Positions 22,854 to 32,491 of a stretch of 64,000 nt of DNA are shown here, one piece after another. The stretch lies in assembly GCF_947507565.1 (NCBI RefSeq), contig NC_089186.1, positions 2,480,001 to 2,544,000 of the forward strand. Direction: 5' to 3'. Numbering within the stretch: position 1 is the stretch's first letter; the number at the start of each line of letters is the position of its first letter. The position numbers and the translations under genes are program-made. Source of the DNA: Oscarella lobularis (lineage: Eukaryota; Porifera; Homoscleromorpha; Homosclerophorida; Oscarellidae). Under the pieces are notes generated by a model. The model had not been told where the DNA came from. It saw nothing but the letters and a program-made list of their open reading frames with translations, and made no database searches.

Positions 22854-25411
22854 ATGAGCAGGGCGAAAAAAGCGAAGAAAGACGTCGAACCGCCGCTTGT
22901 AAGTAGATTTATAGAGTGCGATCGAACAGCAAGATTGTCGCGTCTAAAATGGTATCGCGAAACGAACCCGTAGAATTCACCGAAACGATTTCGCTCTTCT
23001 AAAACTGTTACTGCAAAGACTTGTTATTGGCAGAGGCAGAGAGGGAACTCGTCTGTTTGTTCCACAATCGATCGCTTGAGGAAGATAATCGAGGACGACA
23101 ATGGCGGTGAATTGCACCATTTTCTCTCTACAGAAAAAGGATTTCGAACCGAGCAGTTCCGGGTATGGAGAATTCGCGTTTTTCAAACATTATTTGTATC
23201 GTATTCTCCTTTTCGTTAGCACGCTACTAATTTGTCATTAGTTCACTATGTGGCGGAAAGAGAGTTTGAGACGGCGGAGGAAGCCGATGAGTGGCTCAGC
23301 TATACGCTTAAGCAAAAAAATCAACACATTGAAAAATCATCGTGTTTGGTATCAATGCGTTTTGGACTTGTAAATTAATTGATGTGGGGATGCAGGGGGG
23401 ACTTCGCCCACTTGACTGTGCGTGCAAGTGGGGAAATATTTTTGGCGTTGAATGGCTCGTCAAACACGGTGCAAATGTCAACGAGAGTATTTACCCTGTA
23501 TGACTTGAAATTGATTTCTGATGGTTGCACTCATCACTCTTGTTTAGGAAGGACCTACACCATATTCTTATGCCTTAAGAAGTTCCGTTGACAGAATGAA
23601 GAAAATGCGTTGTCTGGAAGAACATGGATATATTTTGTTACCAGCTGATCTTGTAACAGAATTGATGATATGAACACTCTGACAACAATAACTTTTTTGA
23701 TTAATAGGCTTTTGCAGCTGAAATTCAATTTTCATCATCTAAAGCATCTGACGAGTTTTTTCATTATTTTGTCAATGAAAAGGGATTGAGCGTCAACGCT
23801 ACTGAGGAAGAGGTGTTATATGACGTTCTTTTGTTTGCTACATGTGCAATATTTGTAATAGAGGAAGACCACTCCTCTGCATCGTGCCTGCTGGCTTGGA
23901 AGCATTTTTGGAGTGAAATGGCTTTTGGAACACAAGGCTGATATCAATAGCGTCGACGAGGTTAGAATATTTCACTTGTGATACTTTTATTCTTATTTCA
24001 TCTTCAGGAGGGCACAACGCCTTTTATGTTGGCGTGTCAAAGTTCCATCAATCGTTTGGTGAAAGTTCGCTACTTGGATGAAAAAGGAGCTGACTGTCGA
24101 GCAAAAGATCACGTGAGATGTTGTTTATTTGCTACGAAGTTGATCAATGAATCGTCGTCTCTTTTCTTCAGGAAGGGAAGACGGCTTTGTTTTATGCCAC
24201 CTATCCCTCAAACTATAAAGATGATGTGAAAGATGTTCTTCAATATCTTGTCGTTGAGAAAGGCATTCATATCAATTCTGTTGATAAGGTCACATTCTTA
24301 CAATATTGCGCATTTCGTATGGTAATTCTATTTTTAGAAGGGAAGGACACCCTTATTGTACGCATGTTATGAAATTCCTTCTTTATTTGTCATTCCGCAA
24401 CTAATTGAATTAGGAGCTGATGTTTTTGTGAGAGATAAGGTTGATATCCATAATTGTGAGAAAGAGGAAGTTGGCAAGGGATCGTGGTGGGACTTTGGTG
24501 CCCAACCCACATTCCACAGCGCACATGGGCTCTTCTTCCGCCAATCAAATACAATGTTCAATCTCATTCTTCCTGTTCGAGAGAAAGAAAAGATGACGTC
24601 AGAAATCGTTCTTCTTCTAGAAAAAGGACGATATTGGTGTGCGTTCTCCAAGGCTTCAATGAGAACGCATTCGTCTGACGAAAAATCGCGCATTCACCTT
24701 GTCGTCATTTTCAATCTCATTGGTTTCAATGAGGAGGCGGGCCCTGAATTGAGATTTAAGCTGAAAGAAGTCGCCGAAGTTTTTCAGAGAGAATTCGGTG
24801 ACACATTTAAAGTGTCACACGTGATCGAAATGGATTGCAGCAAGAGCCAATCAGATAGCATGAAGCACTGCCGAGCAAAATTGAAAGAAATTCGCGAAGA
24901 AATGCTCAAGGTAAGAATGAGGTTCTTTGGCCATTCTTCAATTTCCTTTGTCTTGTGTACAGACAGCAGAAGGTGTTCCTAAATTATGCCAAGCCATTGA
25001 GGAGAATCTTTCTCTTCCAGGCGAGAAAAGAAAGAAACAGTTGGCTTATTTTCTGACTACCAAAGAATTCGAAAAATGGGTCGCTGAAGAAGTTGGAATC
25101 ACGTTGAGTGATGACGAGAAAAAGTTGCCGTTGAATATCTTGACTCGTCCGGAATAGTGAGTAATTAATAAATAATTTTACGTGTTTAAATAATTGTGTA
25201 ATTAATTTAGATTATTAATCTTGGTCGTCGAATTTGCGTTCGACCCATTTGGCTTTGTCACAACGTCATTGGTCCAATTCTCGCTCCGCCCAATTTTGTC
25301 ATCTTCACGCCAACCAAAGAATCGGCCATGGCATCAAAGGAAGACATCGCACGGGCTCTGAGGGCTTTTGAAAATCATCTCAAAGTAAAAAAAGGTCATC
25401 CGTCTCCATAA
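22854..25411 (+). pseudogene. ROCO copy B: ankyrin repeats, P-loop-less Roc, truncated COR
   Basis: The start at 22854 (MSRAKKAKKDVEPPL) leads to N-terminal exons (RQRGNSSVCSTIDRLRKIIE; LSLVHYVAEREFETAEEADE). Ankyrin-like exons of about 33 residues follow: RPLDCACKWGNIFGVEWLVK, KTTPLHRACWLGSIFGVKWL, TTPFMLACQSSINRLVKVRY, KTALFYATYPSNYKDDVKDV and TPLLYACYEIPSLFVIPQLI. The last (ending FVRDK) runs with no intron into VDIHNCEKEEVGKGSWWDFG, mid-Roc. The exon carrying the Walker A motif, seen in the copy at 63.4 kb, is missing. Later exons give TAEGVPKLCQAIEENLSLPG and the first COR block (IINLGRRICVRPIWLCHN). After KVKKGHPSP a stop at 25411 cuts off COR and death domains. It is probably non-functional, or a short ankyrin-pseudo-GTPase protein. 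Confidence 0.65.
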
Positions 25412-25812
25412 ATAAGCGTCATAGAGGACGTTCGCTTCATGCATTGCCTAGATAGAAGCGTCGAATCGACGAATCGAAGCAGGGAAAGAGCGAAAAACGT
25501 CGAACAAAGTCTCGACGGCGCGAAACGTCGAATTTCGAGCCGTTTCTCCCGATTTCGACGTCTTCCGAGTCAACGCAGTCATCGAAAGATCATCGCTGCA
25601 CATTTTGAAAACATCGGTGTGCGGAATCGACGGAGAAAACAGCGAAAAATCGACTAAAACGAAGTAGGATCGATAGAAGACCCCGCCCCCACACGATCTC
25701 CATTAATTAACGAATTTTTTAACCAGTGCCTCCCCTCATAGAAATACTCTAATCAGAAGCCTTTATTAGTAGCAATACAAGACGCAAAAGAACAAAGCTC
25801 TACAATACTAAA
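25412..25812 (+). pseudogene. Decayed copy of the SLC12A8-like first exon, then spacer
   Basis: About 25494-25720 resembles 20388-20610. Both have a GAGCCGTTTC/GAACCGTTTC motif, ...TTTCTACGTCGCCCGAGTC versus TTTCGACGTCTTCCGAGTC, a GATCGACGAC-like block, and the shared intron segment CCCCGCCCCCACACG. The copy has indels and no usable frame. Its position after a truncated COR exon mirrors ROCO copy A followed by the SLC12A8 fragment, so both junctions come from one segmental duplication. Bases 25720-25812 are A/T-rich and hold nothing I can name. Confidence 0.55.
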
Positions 25813-26643
25813 TTAGTCAGTATCGGAAAAATGCAGATTAACATGCTGTTGAAATCCCATGGTCCCCATCGACTCAGGAAACATCTTCTGGCAAATGGGA
25901 CAATGAAAATCCCCATCACCCCCCAAGAACGAGACACCAGGCGGCCGATAAACCGGCGGATAAACAATGGGTTGCTCATCAACGGAAGTACATGTAGCAA
26001 GACTGTGACTATCAGGTGGCTTCACAATTCTCCTCGCTGATTCGTCAATAATTTCGGAGAGACGAGCGACTTCCCTCTCGAGTTCGCTGACTTGTTGGAC
26101 GAGACGGGAATTTTCCGACTCCAATTCGGCGTATTTGAGTTCTTGACGATGCGTGAGTTTTCGTTCATTTTCAAACGCTTTTTTCCATATGTTATCATCC
26201 GAACCGGACATACTGGTTCCCACGCCGCGACTTTCCAATAAGATTTCGCTTTGTTCTGTTTTATCGTCATTTTGCACGTAGACAAACGATTCCAAGGCGT
26301 CACATGTCGAGGATTGAAATTGAAAAGGGGGCGTGGTCGCCAACACTTCCCCTTCGCCGTTCACGTAGACGAATTGAAACGACGATTCAACGTTTTTGTC
26401 TCGCGTAGGAAAAGTGCTGGCGACGAAGCAGAGAACGGACAGGCCGCGCACCCACATATGAGTGACGTAATCGGCAAGAGACTTCCATCCGACAGGAAAA
26501 AGTCCGACCCAATCGCGATTTCCACTGCGAATTGGTTTTTTTAGGCGCAATTCAAAGTCCTTTGTTGAATCGATCCATCGGGGTGTTTCTTCGAAGTACG
26601 CCATCGATTGGAAGAAGGGTACATTTGCTGGAAACTGTAGCAA
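25813..26643 (-). CDS. SKICH-UBZ autophagy adaptor (CALCOCO/TAX1BP1 family)
   Basis: An uninterrupted minus-strand frame encodes up to 276 residues. Residues 13-120 form a SKICH domain: FELRLKKPIRSGNRDWVGLF PVGW, DYVTHMWV, FQFVYVNGEGEVLATTPPFQF. Residues 150-205 are a coiled coil (KYAELESENSRLVQQVSELE REVARL). The C-terminus (residues 245-272) holds a UBZ-type zinc finger, FHCPICQKMF ... QQHVNLHF, which closely resembles TAX1BP1. In animals this combination recognises ubiquitinated cargo and autophagosome proteins in the cytosol. It is short (human relatives are 446-789 residues) because the coiled coil is brief. Either the methionine at 26643 or the one at 26601 (MAYFEE) could start it; the latter fits the SKICH onset. 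I see no clear LIR motif. Confidence 0.88.
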   Translation of the reverse strand: MLQFPANVPFFQSMAYFEETPRWIDSTKDFELRLKKPIRSGNRDWVGLFPVGWKSLADYVTHMWVRGLSVLCFVASTFPTRDKNVESSFQFVYVNGEGEVLATTPPFQFQSSTCDALESFVYVQNDDKTEQSEILLESRGVGTSMSGSDDNIWKKAFENERKLTHRQELKYAELESENSRLVQQVSELEREVARLSEIIDESARRIVKPPDSHSLATCTSVDEQPIVYPPVYRPPGVSFLGGDGDFHCPICQKMFPESMGTMGFQQHVNLHFSDTD

Positions 26644-26886
26644 AAAAGGTGGGAGGTCCTCTCCTTTAGGGACTTGCAGCGCACGCTAGAAAATATTGCG
26701 GTAAGGCACGAGAAAAGGAAAATCCGCCGCTTTTGTTCTTCTGTCGAGTATATCGCGGAAGCTGAATGCTTAGCAACCGGTTTCGTCACATCTAAATCGA
26801 CCTCTGACGCGCGAAGGTCAAAATGTGGGGTAAATTGCCTAGCGCACGTTGTTCAAACGTCAGCGCTAAATTTAGACGGATCTCAA

Positions 26887-29841
26887 ATGTCTTCTACGCT
26901 TCCACTGCTCGTTTTGGTGTCTTCTTTGGCGCATACGATCTACGTTCCGCAGCGGCACGAGGTAGGCGCGATCGCAAGGCGACGAAATAGCGCCAAAAAC
27001 GTTTGCAGCTGAGCCACGTCCCTCTCGATCCCCCGCACGTCATCCGAAAGCGGAGCTTCGACCAGAGCCTTCGAATAAGCGTCTTCTACGACAGCACGAT
27101 CAACGCGTAAGATGCAAATAAGCGCAGAATCGCGAAAACACTCAACGCTTTTCCATCTAGCCTCGATTCAGCAAAGAAGACTCTAGTGCAGGTAAACAGT
27201 TATTGAATCAATAATAATTAAAATTTTGACTTGAAAAATTGTAGCAACAATTGTTGCCCAATGCAAGAGACTATTGGTCCAATATCTTATCCGTGAAACA
27301 GACAACAACACCAATACTCCTAAACAGGTCTGTGCGCAAATAAATAAATTTTGATCACGTGACAAAGAAAATGTTTTTCTCTGCCTGCTGCAGAGACTGC
27401 GTCACCAATGGTGTCTACTTTGTTGCTAATCAACCGAGGCACTGCGAACGCATGCTAAGTCGAACAGGCTGTGCTTCTGTAACCCAATGTGGCACTGTTC
27501 AAGTTCAGGCTGATCATTTACAGGTACCTATTTAATTAGATAATAAGTATTTATTTATTTCTTTTCTTCTAGGCGTGTTATAGTTGTTTGAGAGGCAAAC
27601 GCAGTTGTGAGCAGGAATCCGGGAGCGTTGCTGGGGCAGGAGTAGCAAGTACATATCTCAAAGACTCAGATTAATTAATAATTATTGAATTTTCTTTAGA
27701 TTCTGATTATGTTCTCTATGTGTCTTCAAACCAGACAGCGGAATGTGGGAGTGGTTCTTTTAGCGATTCCAATGCAGCGGAAAACGTCGCCTATGCTGGT
27801 CATTGTCAACAGGATCTTGCTACAGATAGGTGAGGGAGGGGTGTGGTCTTCTAAGAGAGGGGGGAGGGGGGACCTCTATGTAATTTTTTAGACCTGTTTT
27901 TGGATTTATTAATATTTGTCCTAATCTTCTCTCGACTTCTGTGGACATGTATGGTCAACAATTGGCTATCATTAAACACGAAATTCTTCACGCTTTGGTA
28001 TAAGGGGGGTTGGGGAATTTTTGAATATTTTAATTGATTATTTCTTTAGGGTTTTTCTGTGTCCCTCTACGCTTTTTATCGTGACTCGAACGGGAATCCG
28101 AGGACGGCGCGAGATAGCAACAATTATCCAATGTCTTATAATCAAAAGTACACTATGAGCTCAATCTATATGTATTTTCAAGTTTGACTTATATACATCA
28201 GTGGGCCCTACTACGTGTGGGACAACACTACAATTGCTACAGTCACGCGAAACAATTGGCAGACACGTAGCGGTGTAATCAGCCACAATGTTAATATTGT
28301 AGTGACTCCTAAAGTGAAGGTAAGTGACATAGGATTTATAGATAGAGAGAGAGGCAATATGATTTTTATAGGAAGTAGCGCGGACGCATTTTAATTGTCC
28401 TCTTCTCGACGGCGTGGAATTAGAGAATCAGGGAAGTGCTCAGACGGCGTTTAGTCACTGGGAAAAAAGACTATTGGAGGTAAGAAAAGTACTTTTATTT
28501 TAATCGGGTTGTCTGACGTCATCAATAGAATGAAGCAATGACTGGAACGTTTACGCAGAATCCAGTTTTCTCAGAAATAACGTTTGCCTTGTTGGAAGAT
28601 TCCGGGTACAGAATTTCAGTCAATATTCATTAATTATTTTCTATTATTTAATTAATTCAGTTGGTACAAGCCAGACTATTCGAAGGCAGACCGTCTTAAT
28701 TGGGGCAAGAATGCGGGCTGCAGTTTCACAACGCAAAGCTGTGGATCGCCCATAAATTCAAAGTAAGAAAATCCCTAGTACACGTGTCTATTATTATTTA
28801 TCATTATTAGTAATCCTGCACCTTTTTGTACTGCACTAAAACAGCAGCCCTTTCAATTGCGATGCACTGTCGATCGGCTAGCCGTCGCTTTATGCAACAT
28901 GGTTAAATACACTGCAGATCTCGATTCTGAATATCAGGTGAGAATTCTTTGTGTATAGTTGGGGTCCTTGTCACGTGTTTCCTTTAGTATTTTACTAGTA
29001 TTGAGGATGTGTCTAGTGAATTGGGGTCGTATGGGGGCTCGGTTCAATTGGCTGATTACTGCCCGTATGATCAGGTTAATTAAATAAATAATTATTTATT
29101 GATTTTTTGTACTGGTTTGGGGTATTAGGAATTCACGTGGACGTCATCTGGTCAGGTGATCAGAGGCTCAAGATGCCGACCTAGCGATAATAGTCCAAGT
29201 AGAGCAAATCCTAAGCATTTAGAGTATAGAGACTTCATTTTCCCCACATAGCCTCAAGTTCCAATTATGGGCTTGAGACATACGGGTCTCAATCGATGTG
29301 TATCGAACAAGGTGAGGCATGGAAACGCTCGAGAATGGTAGGAAGTCGGGAGGAGACTGTTACTGCGATTAATTGGGGCAGTGGATGCTACAAAGTACAC
29401 CTTATTTTTTAATCTTATTTCTTTATTAATCCGCGTGACGTAACAGGTGAAATGCCATTCGTCAAGTCGCTCCTATGACGTCATTTTCGCGCAGTGCACG
29501 TATTCGTGTCAGAACGAAGGCGATCGGGTATACTTTTAATTTTTATTAGTGAAATAGTCATAGAAACGATTTTTTTATAGATAAATGTGAATCAGGTGGA
29601 CGGCGAGTGGACGTACACTGGTTCCTTGATATGTGCGTCGTATGAGAGCGTTTGCTGGGACGCGGAACTGCAAAATACAGGTAAAGAACAACAGAAAAGT
29701 CTCTCGTAATCGTTTTCTTTCATCAAAGTTGCTAATTCCGAGTGCCCGGATCAACCTGGGGACGGAGGCGGCGGTGCCGAAAAATCAAGCGTTTGCTTAC
29801 CCGCACTCACGGTAATTTTTCTCCTTCGCTATCTCTTTTGA
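26887..29841 (+). CDS. LMLN: Leishmanolysin-like metallopeptidase (peptidase M8)
   Basis: The start at 26887 gives a signal peptide ([20 protein letters not shown]). Spliced exons follow: [45 protein letters not shown] and [12 protein letters not shown]. The zinc site is [13 protein letters not shown] (HEXXH, near 27970-28060). Downstream are [19 protein letters not shown], supplying the distant third His ligand typical of M8, and the [20 protein letters not shown] block. Cys-rich exons, an EGF-like [10 protein letters not shown] segment and a Ser/Gly-rich tail end in a hydrophobic stretch at 29841. In the family these are secreted or membrane-anchored proteases linked to cell migration (invadolysin). 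About 15 exons. The only odd point is the weak C-terminal hydrophobic tail, VIFLLRYLF, which may be a read-through of a final donor. Confidence 0.9.
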
Positions 29842-29907
29842 TGCCCCCAAAAGAGGCGTCACCTTTTATTTGCATTTTTACACGTCACGTGCGCTAGCCG
29901 CTAAAGT

Positions 29908-30819
29908 ATGAGCTACTCAACATCGTTCCCTCGTCTTCTTCTCTTCGGCGACTCCCTGACGCAAGTAAGTCAACTTCCCGTGCGTGCACTCCTCCTCCAT
30001 AAACGACGTCTAGCAAAGCTTCGCTCCGTACGGATGGGGAAGCTCTCTAGCAGACAAATATCAACGGTAAAACATAGACAAGTCTCCGCCTAACAAATCA
30101 TATCCACATCGTAGTCAAATAGACGTCGTTAATCGAGGTCTATCTGGGTATACAACCCGCATGGCTAAGCACGTTCTCCCACACTTTGTCGATGCAGCCG
30201 AAGCGTCGAAACTCGCAGGAATCACGATTTTCTTTGGGGCTAATGATGCTGCTCTTCCCGGAAAGGCAACTAAGCAGCACGTTCCACTCGACGAATATAG
30301 GGCCACATTGAAATCGATGATCGATTACGTGACGTCATTGGGCGTTGCTAAGGAGAAAATCGTGCTCATAGGGCCTCCGCCTGTCGTGGAAAAATCGTGG
30401 GAAGAGTTTTGTAGGAATAAAGGAAAGTCGAGTGGTACGGTGGGTGAGAATTTTTAATTAGTTAATTTTCTTGCCTTTAGGCAATGAGTTGGATCGTGAT
30501 AATGACGTCACGAGAACGTATGCCTCTGCTTGCGCTTCCCTAGCTGAGGAACTCCAAATAAGCAACGTGAACCTGTGGGAAGATATGCAGAAGACTAGAA
30601 AGGTGAGAAAATATTTATCAGGGAAAGAATTTATTTATCTTTATATAGGACTGGCAAATCTATTTGTCTGACGGACTACATCTCTCCAAAGAAGGCAACG
30701 AATTTCTCTTTGCTAAACTCGTCGATATTTTCAAGGCAAAAGAACTGGATTCCCTACCCTTCGTCTTTCCCGCGTGGGACGCTGTGGACAGAGAAAACCC
30801 GGAAGCAACGTTCAAGTAA
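29908..30819 (+). CDS. IAH1: Isoamyl acetate-hydrolysing esterase 1 homologue (GDSL/SGNH hydrolase)
   Basis: ATG at 29908 opens MSYSTSFPRLLLFGDSLTQ (GDSL block I with the nucleophile Ser). Then SFAPYGWGSSLADKYQR, IDVVNRGLSGYTTRMAKHVL (block II Gly), ITIFFGANDAALPGKATKQH (block III Asn), VLIGPPPVVEKSW, and YLSDGLHLSKEGNEFLF (block V Asp and His) follow; the product ends NPEATFK-stop. All four SGNH catalytic blocks are intact and the order matches IAH1. Five to six exons. It is a cytosolic esterase of unknown physiological substrate in animals. The start codon is only 66 bases after the stop of the leishmanolysin gene on the same strand. Confidence 0.92.
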
Positions 30820-30987
30820 ACTTGCACTTTGAAATCTACTCGTTGATGATAATAAAACCCGCCACACTCACTACAATCACGTGGACAAAGAGAAAAAAAG
30901 AGACAACATTCAACTACTAAAGCGCACATGCTCGCTACTACACAATGAATCAATCGTCCAATCAAAGAAGGCAGAAATAGGGAGTCA

Positions 30988-32358
30988 TCACTTCACTTTC
31001 TTGGGTCTTCCACGCCCACGCTTCTTCGGCGGATCAGCAGCTTCACCGTCCTTATCATCGGACGCGGGGGCGGGGGCAGCAGCTGCGGGGGCGCGGTTTT
31101 TGGGCGGCCGACCGCGTTTTCGTCCCGTGGGCGTCGGCTTCTTCGACTTTGACTTCGCAGGCGAACGTTTCGGCGGCGGCTTGGGCTCATCGTCATCGTC
31201 GTCATCGTCATCGTCATCTTCGTCCTCCTCTTCGTCGAGCCCCTCCATTGCGTCATCATCATCGTCATCATCTTCGTTGGGAATTTCTTCTTCCTCTTCT
31301 TCTTCCTCTTCGTCATCAAGCGGCTTCTCTTCGTATTTTTCCTTTTTTGCCGCTCTTCGCGGTCTCGTAGTAACGGACGCCTTAGCAGATGTTCCCTTCT
31401 CCCCGTCAGCTGTCCATTCGGCTTCTTCCGCCGCTTCGTCTCGAACGCGCTTTCGGAGGCGCGTCTTCGCTGATCCGGGAGCTTGTTTTTTCGTTGTTGT
31501 TTCCTCGCCAGGGGCCCGGTTTTTCGGCGGGCGGCCGCGACCGCGTTTTTTAGGCGGCGGCGCTTCCGCCGGTTCGGTTGTCGTCTCCGCCGACGCCGAT
31601 TCCGGCTCCTTTTCGTCGCCCGCGTATTTTTCCGCGAGTTCGGCGATAAATTCTTCGCCTTCTTCTTCGCGTTTCTTCATCTTTTCGCCTATTGCCGCTT
31701 CGAGAGACGCGCCGCCGTCGTCTTCCATGCCTAATTCTTTCGCTGCTTTCGCCGCTTCGGTTGCTTCCCGTTGAGCGCGTTTGCGTCTGCGCACTCGCTT
31801 CGACGCTTTCTCTTTGCCATACGCCGGGTAGTCGTCGACGATCCCGTCGCGAATCCACTCGTCGATCGTCAATCGGAACCGATTCTCGTCTGCAAGCGCA
31901 TTCGCGCACATAATCGAGTCGATTACTTGCTCCATATCGCCAGTATGACGCACGTACGCCTCTTTCAAGTCGGCTAACTCCTCATCCGACTTCTGATACG
32001 ACGCGCGATACGATTCAATATCCGCCGCAGTCACAGTCTTATAGTGACGACGCCAATAGGCAAGCCAATCGCGTTCGCGAGCGAGAAACGCTTCGGCATC
32101 GTCATCCACGACGCCATTCGCGTCGTAATCGGCGCGCCGATCGACGTCGCTTAGAATCGCGTAGACCTTTCCGAGCGCTTGAAATTGTTTCGTCGCTTCG
32201 ACGCGATTTTCTTCCGATGCGCGATCGGGGTGCGTTCCGAGCGACTTTCGACGATACGCTCTGCGTAGATCTGCGTCGTTGGCGTCGCGCTTCACGCCGA
32301 GAACTTCGTATAGGTCTTCGGTCTGAAACAAATTTTTCAGATCCTTTATCAACGCCAT
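30988..32358 (-). CDS. DNAJC9: DNAJC9-like J-domain histone chaperone with AT-hook tail
   Basis: A single-exon frame of 456 residues. Residues 15-85 are a J domain (DLYEVLGVKRDANDADLRRA, catalytic HPD in GTHPDRASEE), followed by the DNAJC9-specific helical region (FLARERDWLAYWRRHYKTVT, DIESYRASYQKSDEELADLK, GDMEQVIDSIMCANALADEN). DNAJC9 is a nuclear HSP70 co-chaperone that holds histones H3-H4. Human DNAJC9 is 260 residues; here about 190 more follow. These consist of acidic Asp/Glu runs (about 345-395) and four AT-hook-like motifs (KRGRGRPPKN, GRKRGRPPKN, KRGRGRPKK and a TRPRRA variant). The acidic runs come from imperfect hexanucleotide repeats at 31190-31320. The start is 133 bases from STARD3 on the other strand. 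Confidence 0.9.
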   Translation of the reverse strand: MALIKDLKNLFQTEDLYEVLGVKRDANDADLRRAYRRKSLGTHPDRASEENRVEATKQFQALGKVYAILSDVDRRADYDANGVVDDDAEAFLARERDWLAYWRRHYKTVTAADIESYRASYQKSDEELADLKEAYVRHTGDMEQVIDSIMCANALADENRFRLTIDEWIRDGIVDDYPAYGKEKASKRVRRRKRAQREATEAAKAAKELGMEDDGGASLEAAIGEKMKKREEEGEEFIAELAEKYAGDEKEPESASAETTTEPAEAPPPKKRGRGRPPKNRAPGEETTTKKQAPGSAKTRLRKRVRDEAAEEAEWTADGEKGTSAKASVTTRPRRAAKKEKYEEKPLDDEEEEEEEEEIPNEDDDDDDDAMEGLDEEEDEDDDDDDDDDDEPKPPPKRSPAKSKSKKPTPTGRKRGRPPKNRAPAAAAPAPASDDKDGEAADPPKKRGRGRPKKVK

Positions 32359-32491
32359 TTTTCTTCGAATGATACTGATACGGGGTCGGATTTACGCGCC
32401 ACGCACACTTTGGCGTTGTATACGGGGGGTTGTCTTTCATGGGAGAATTCTATCCGGGGTTATTTTTCTCATCGGTCACATGAGTAGTTAG

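Noticed and set aside
31149..31909. Open frames overlapping DNAJC9 on the opposite strand, including a 297-codon one with poly-Ser
   Set aside because: Antisense shadows of the acidic/AT-hook coding of DNAJC9, generated by the GAC/GAT-rich composition.
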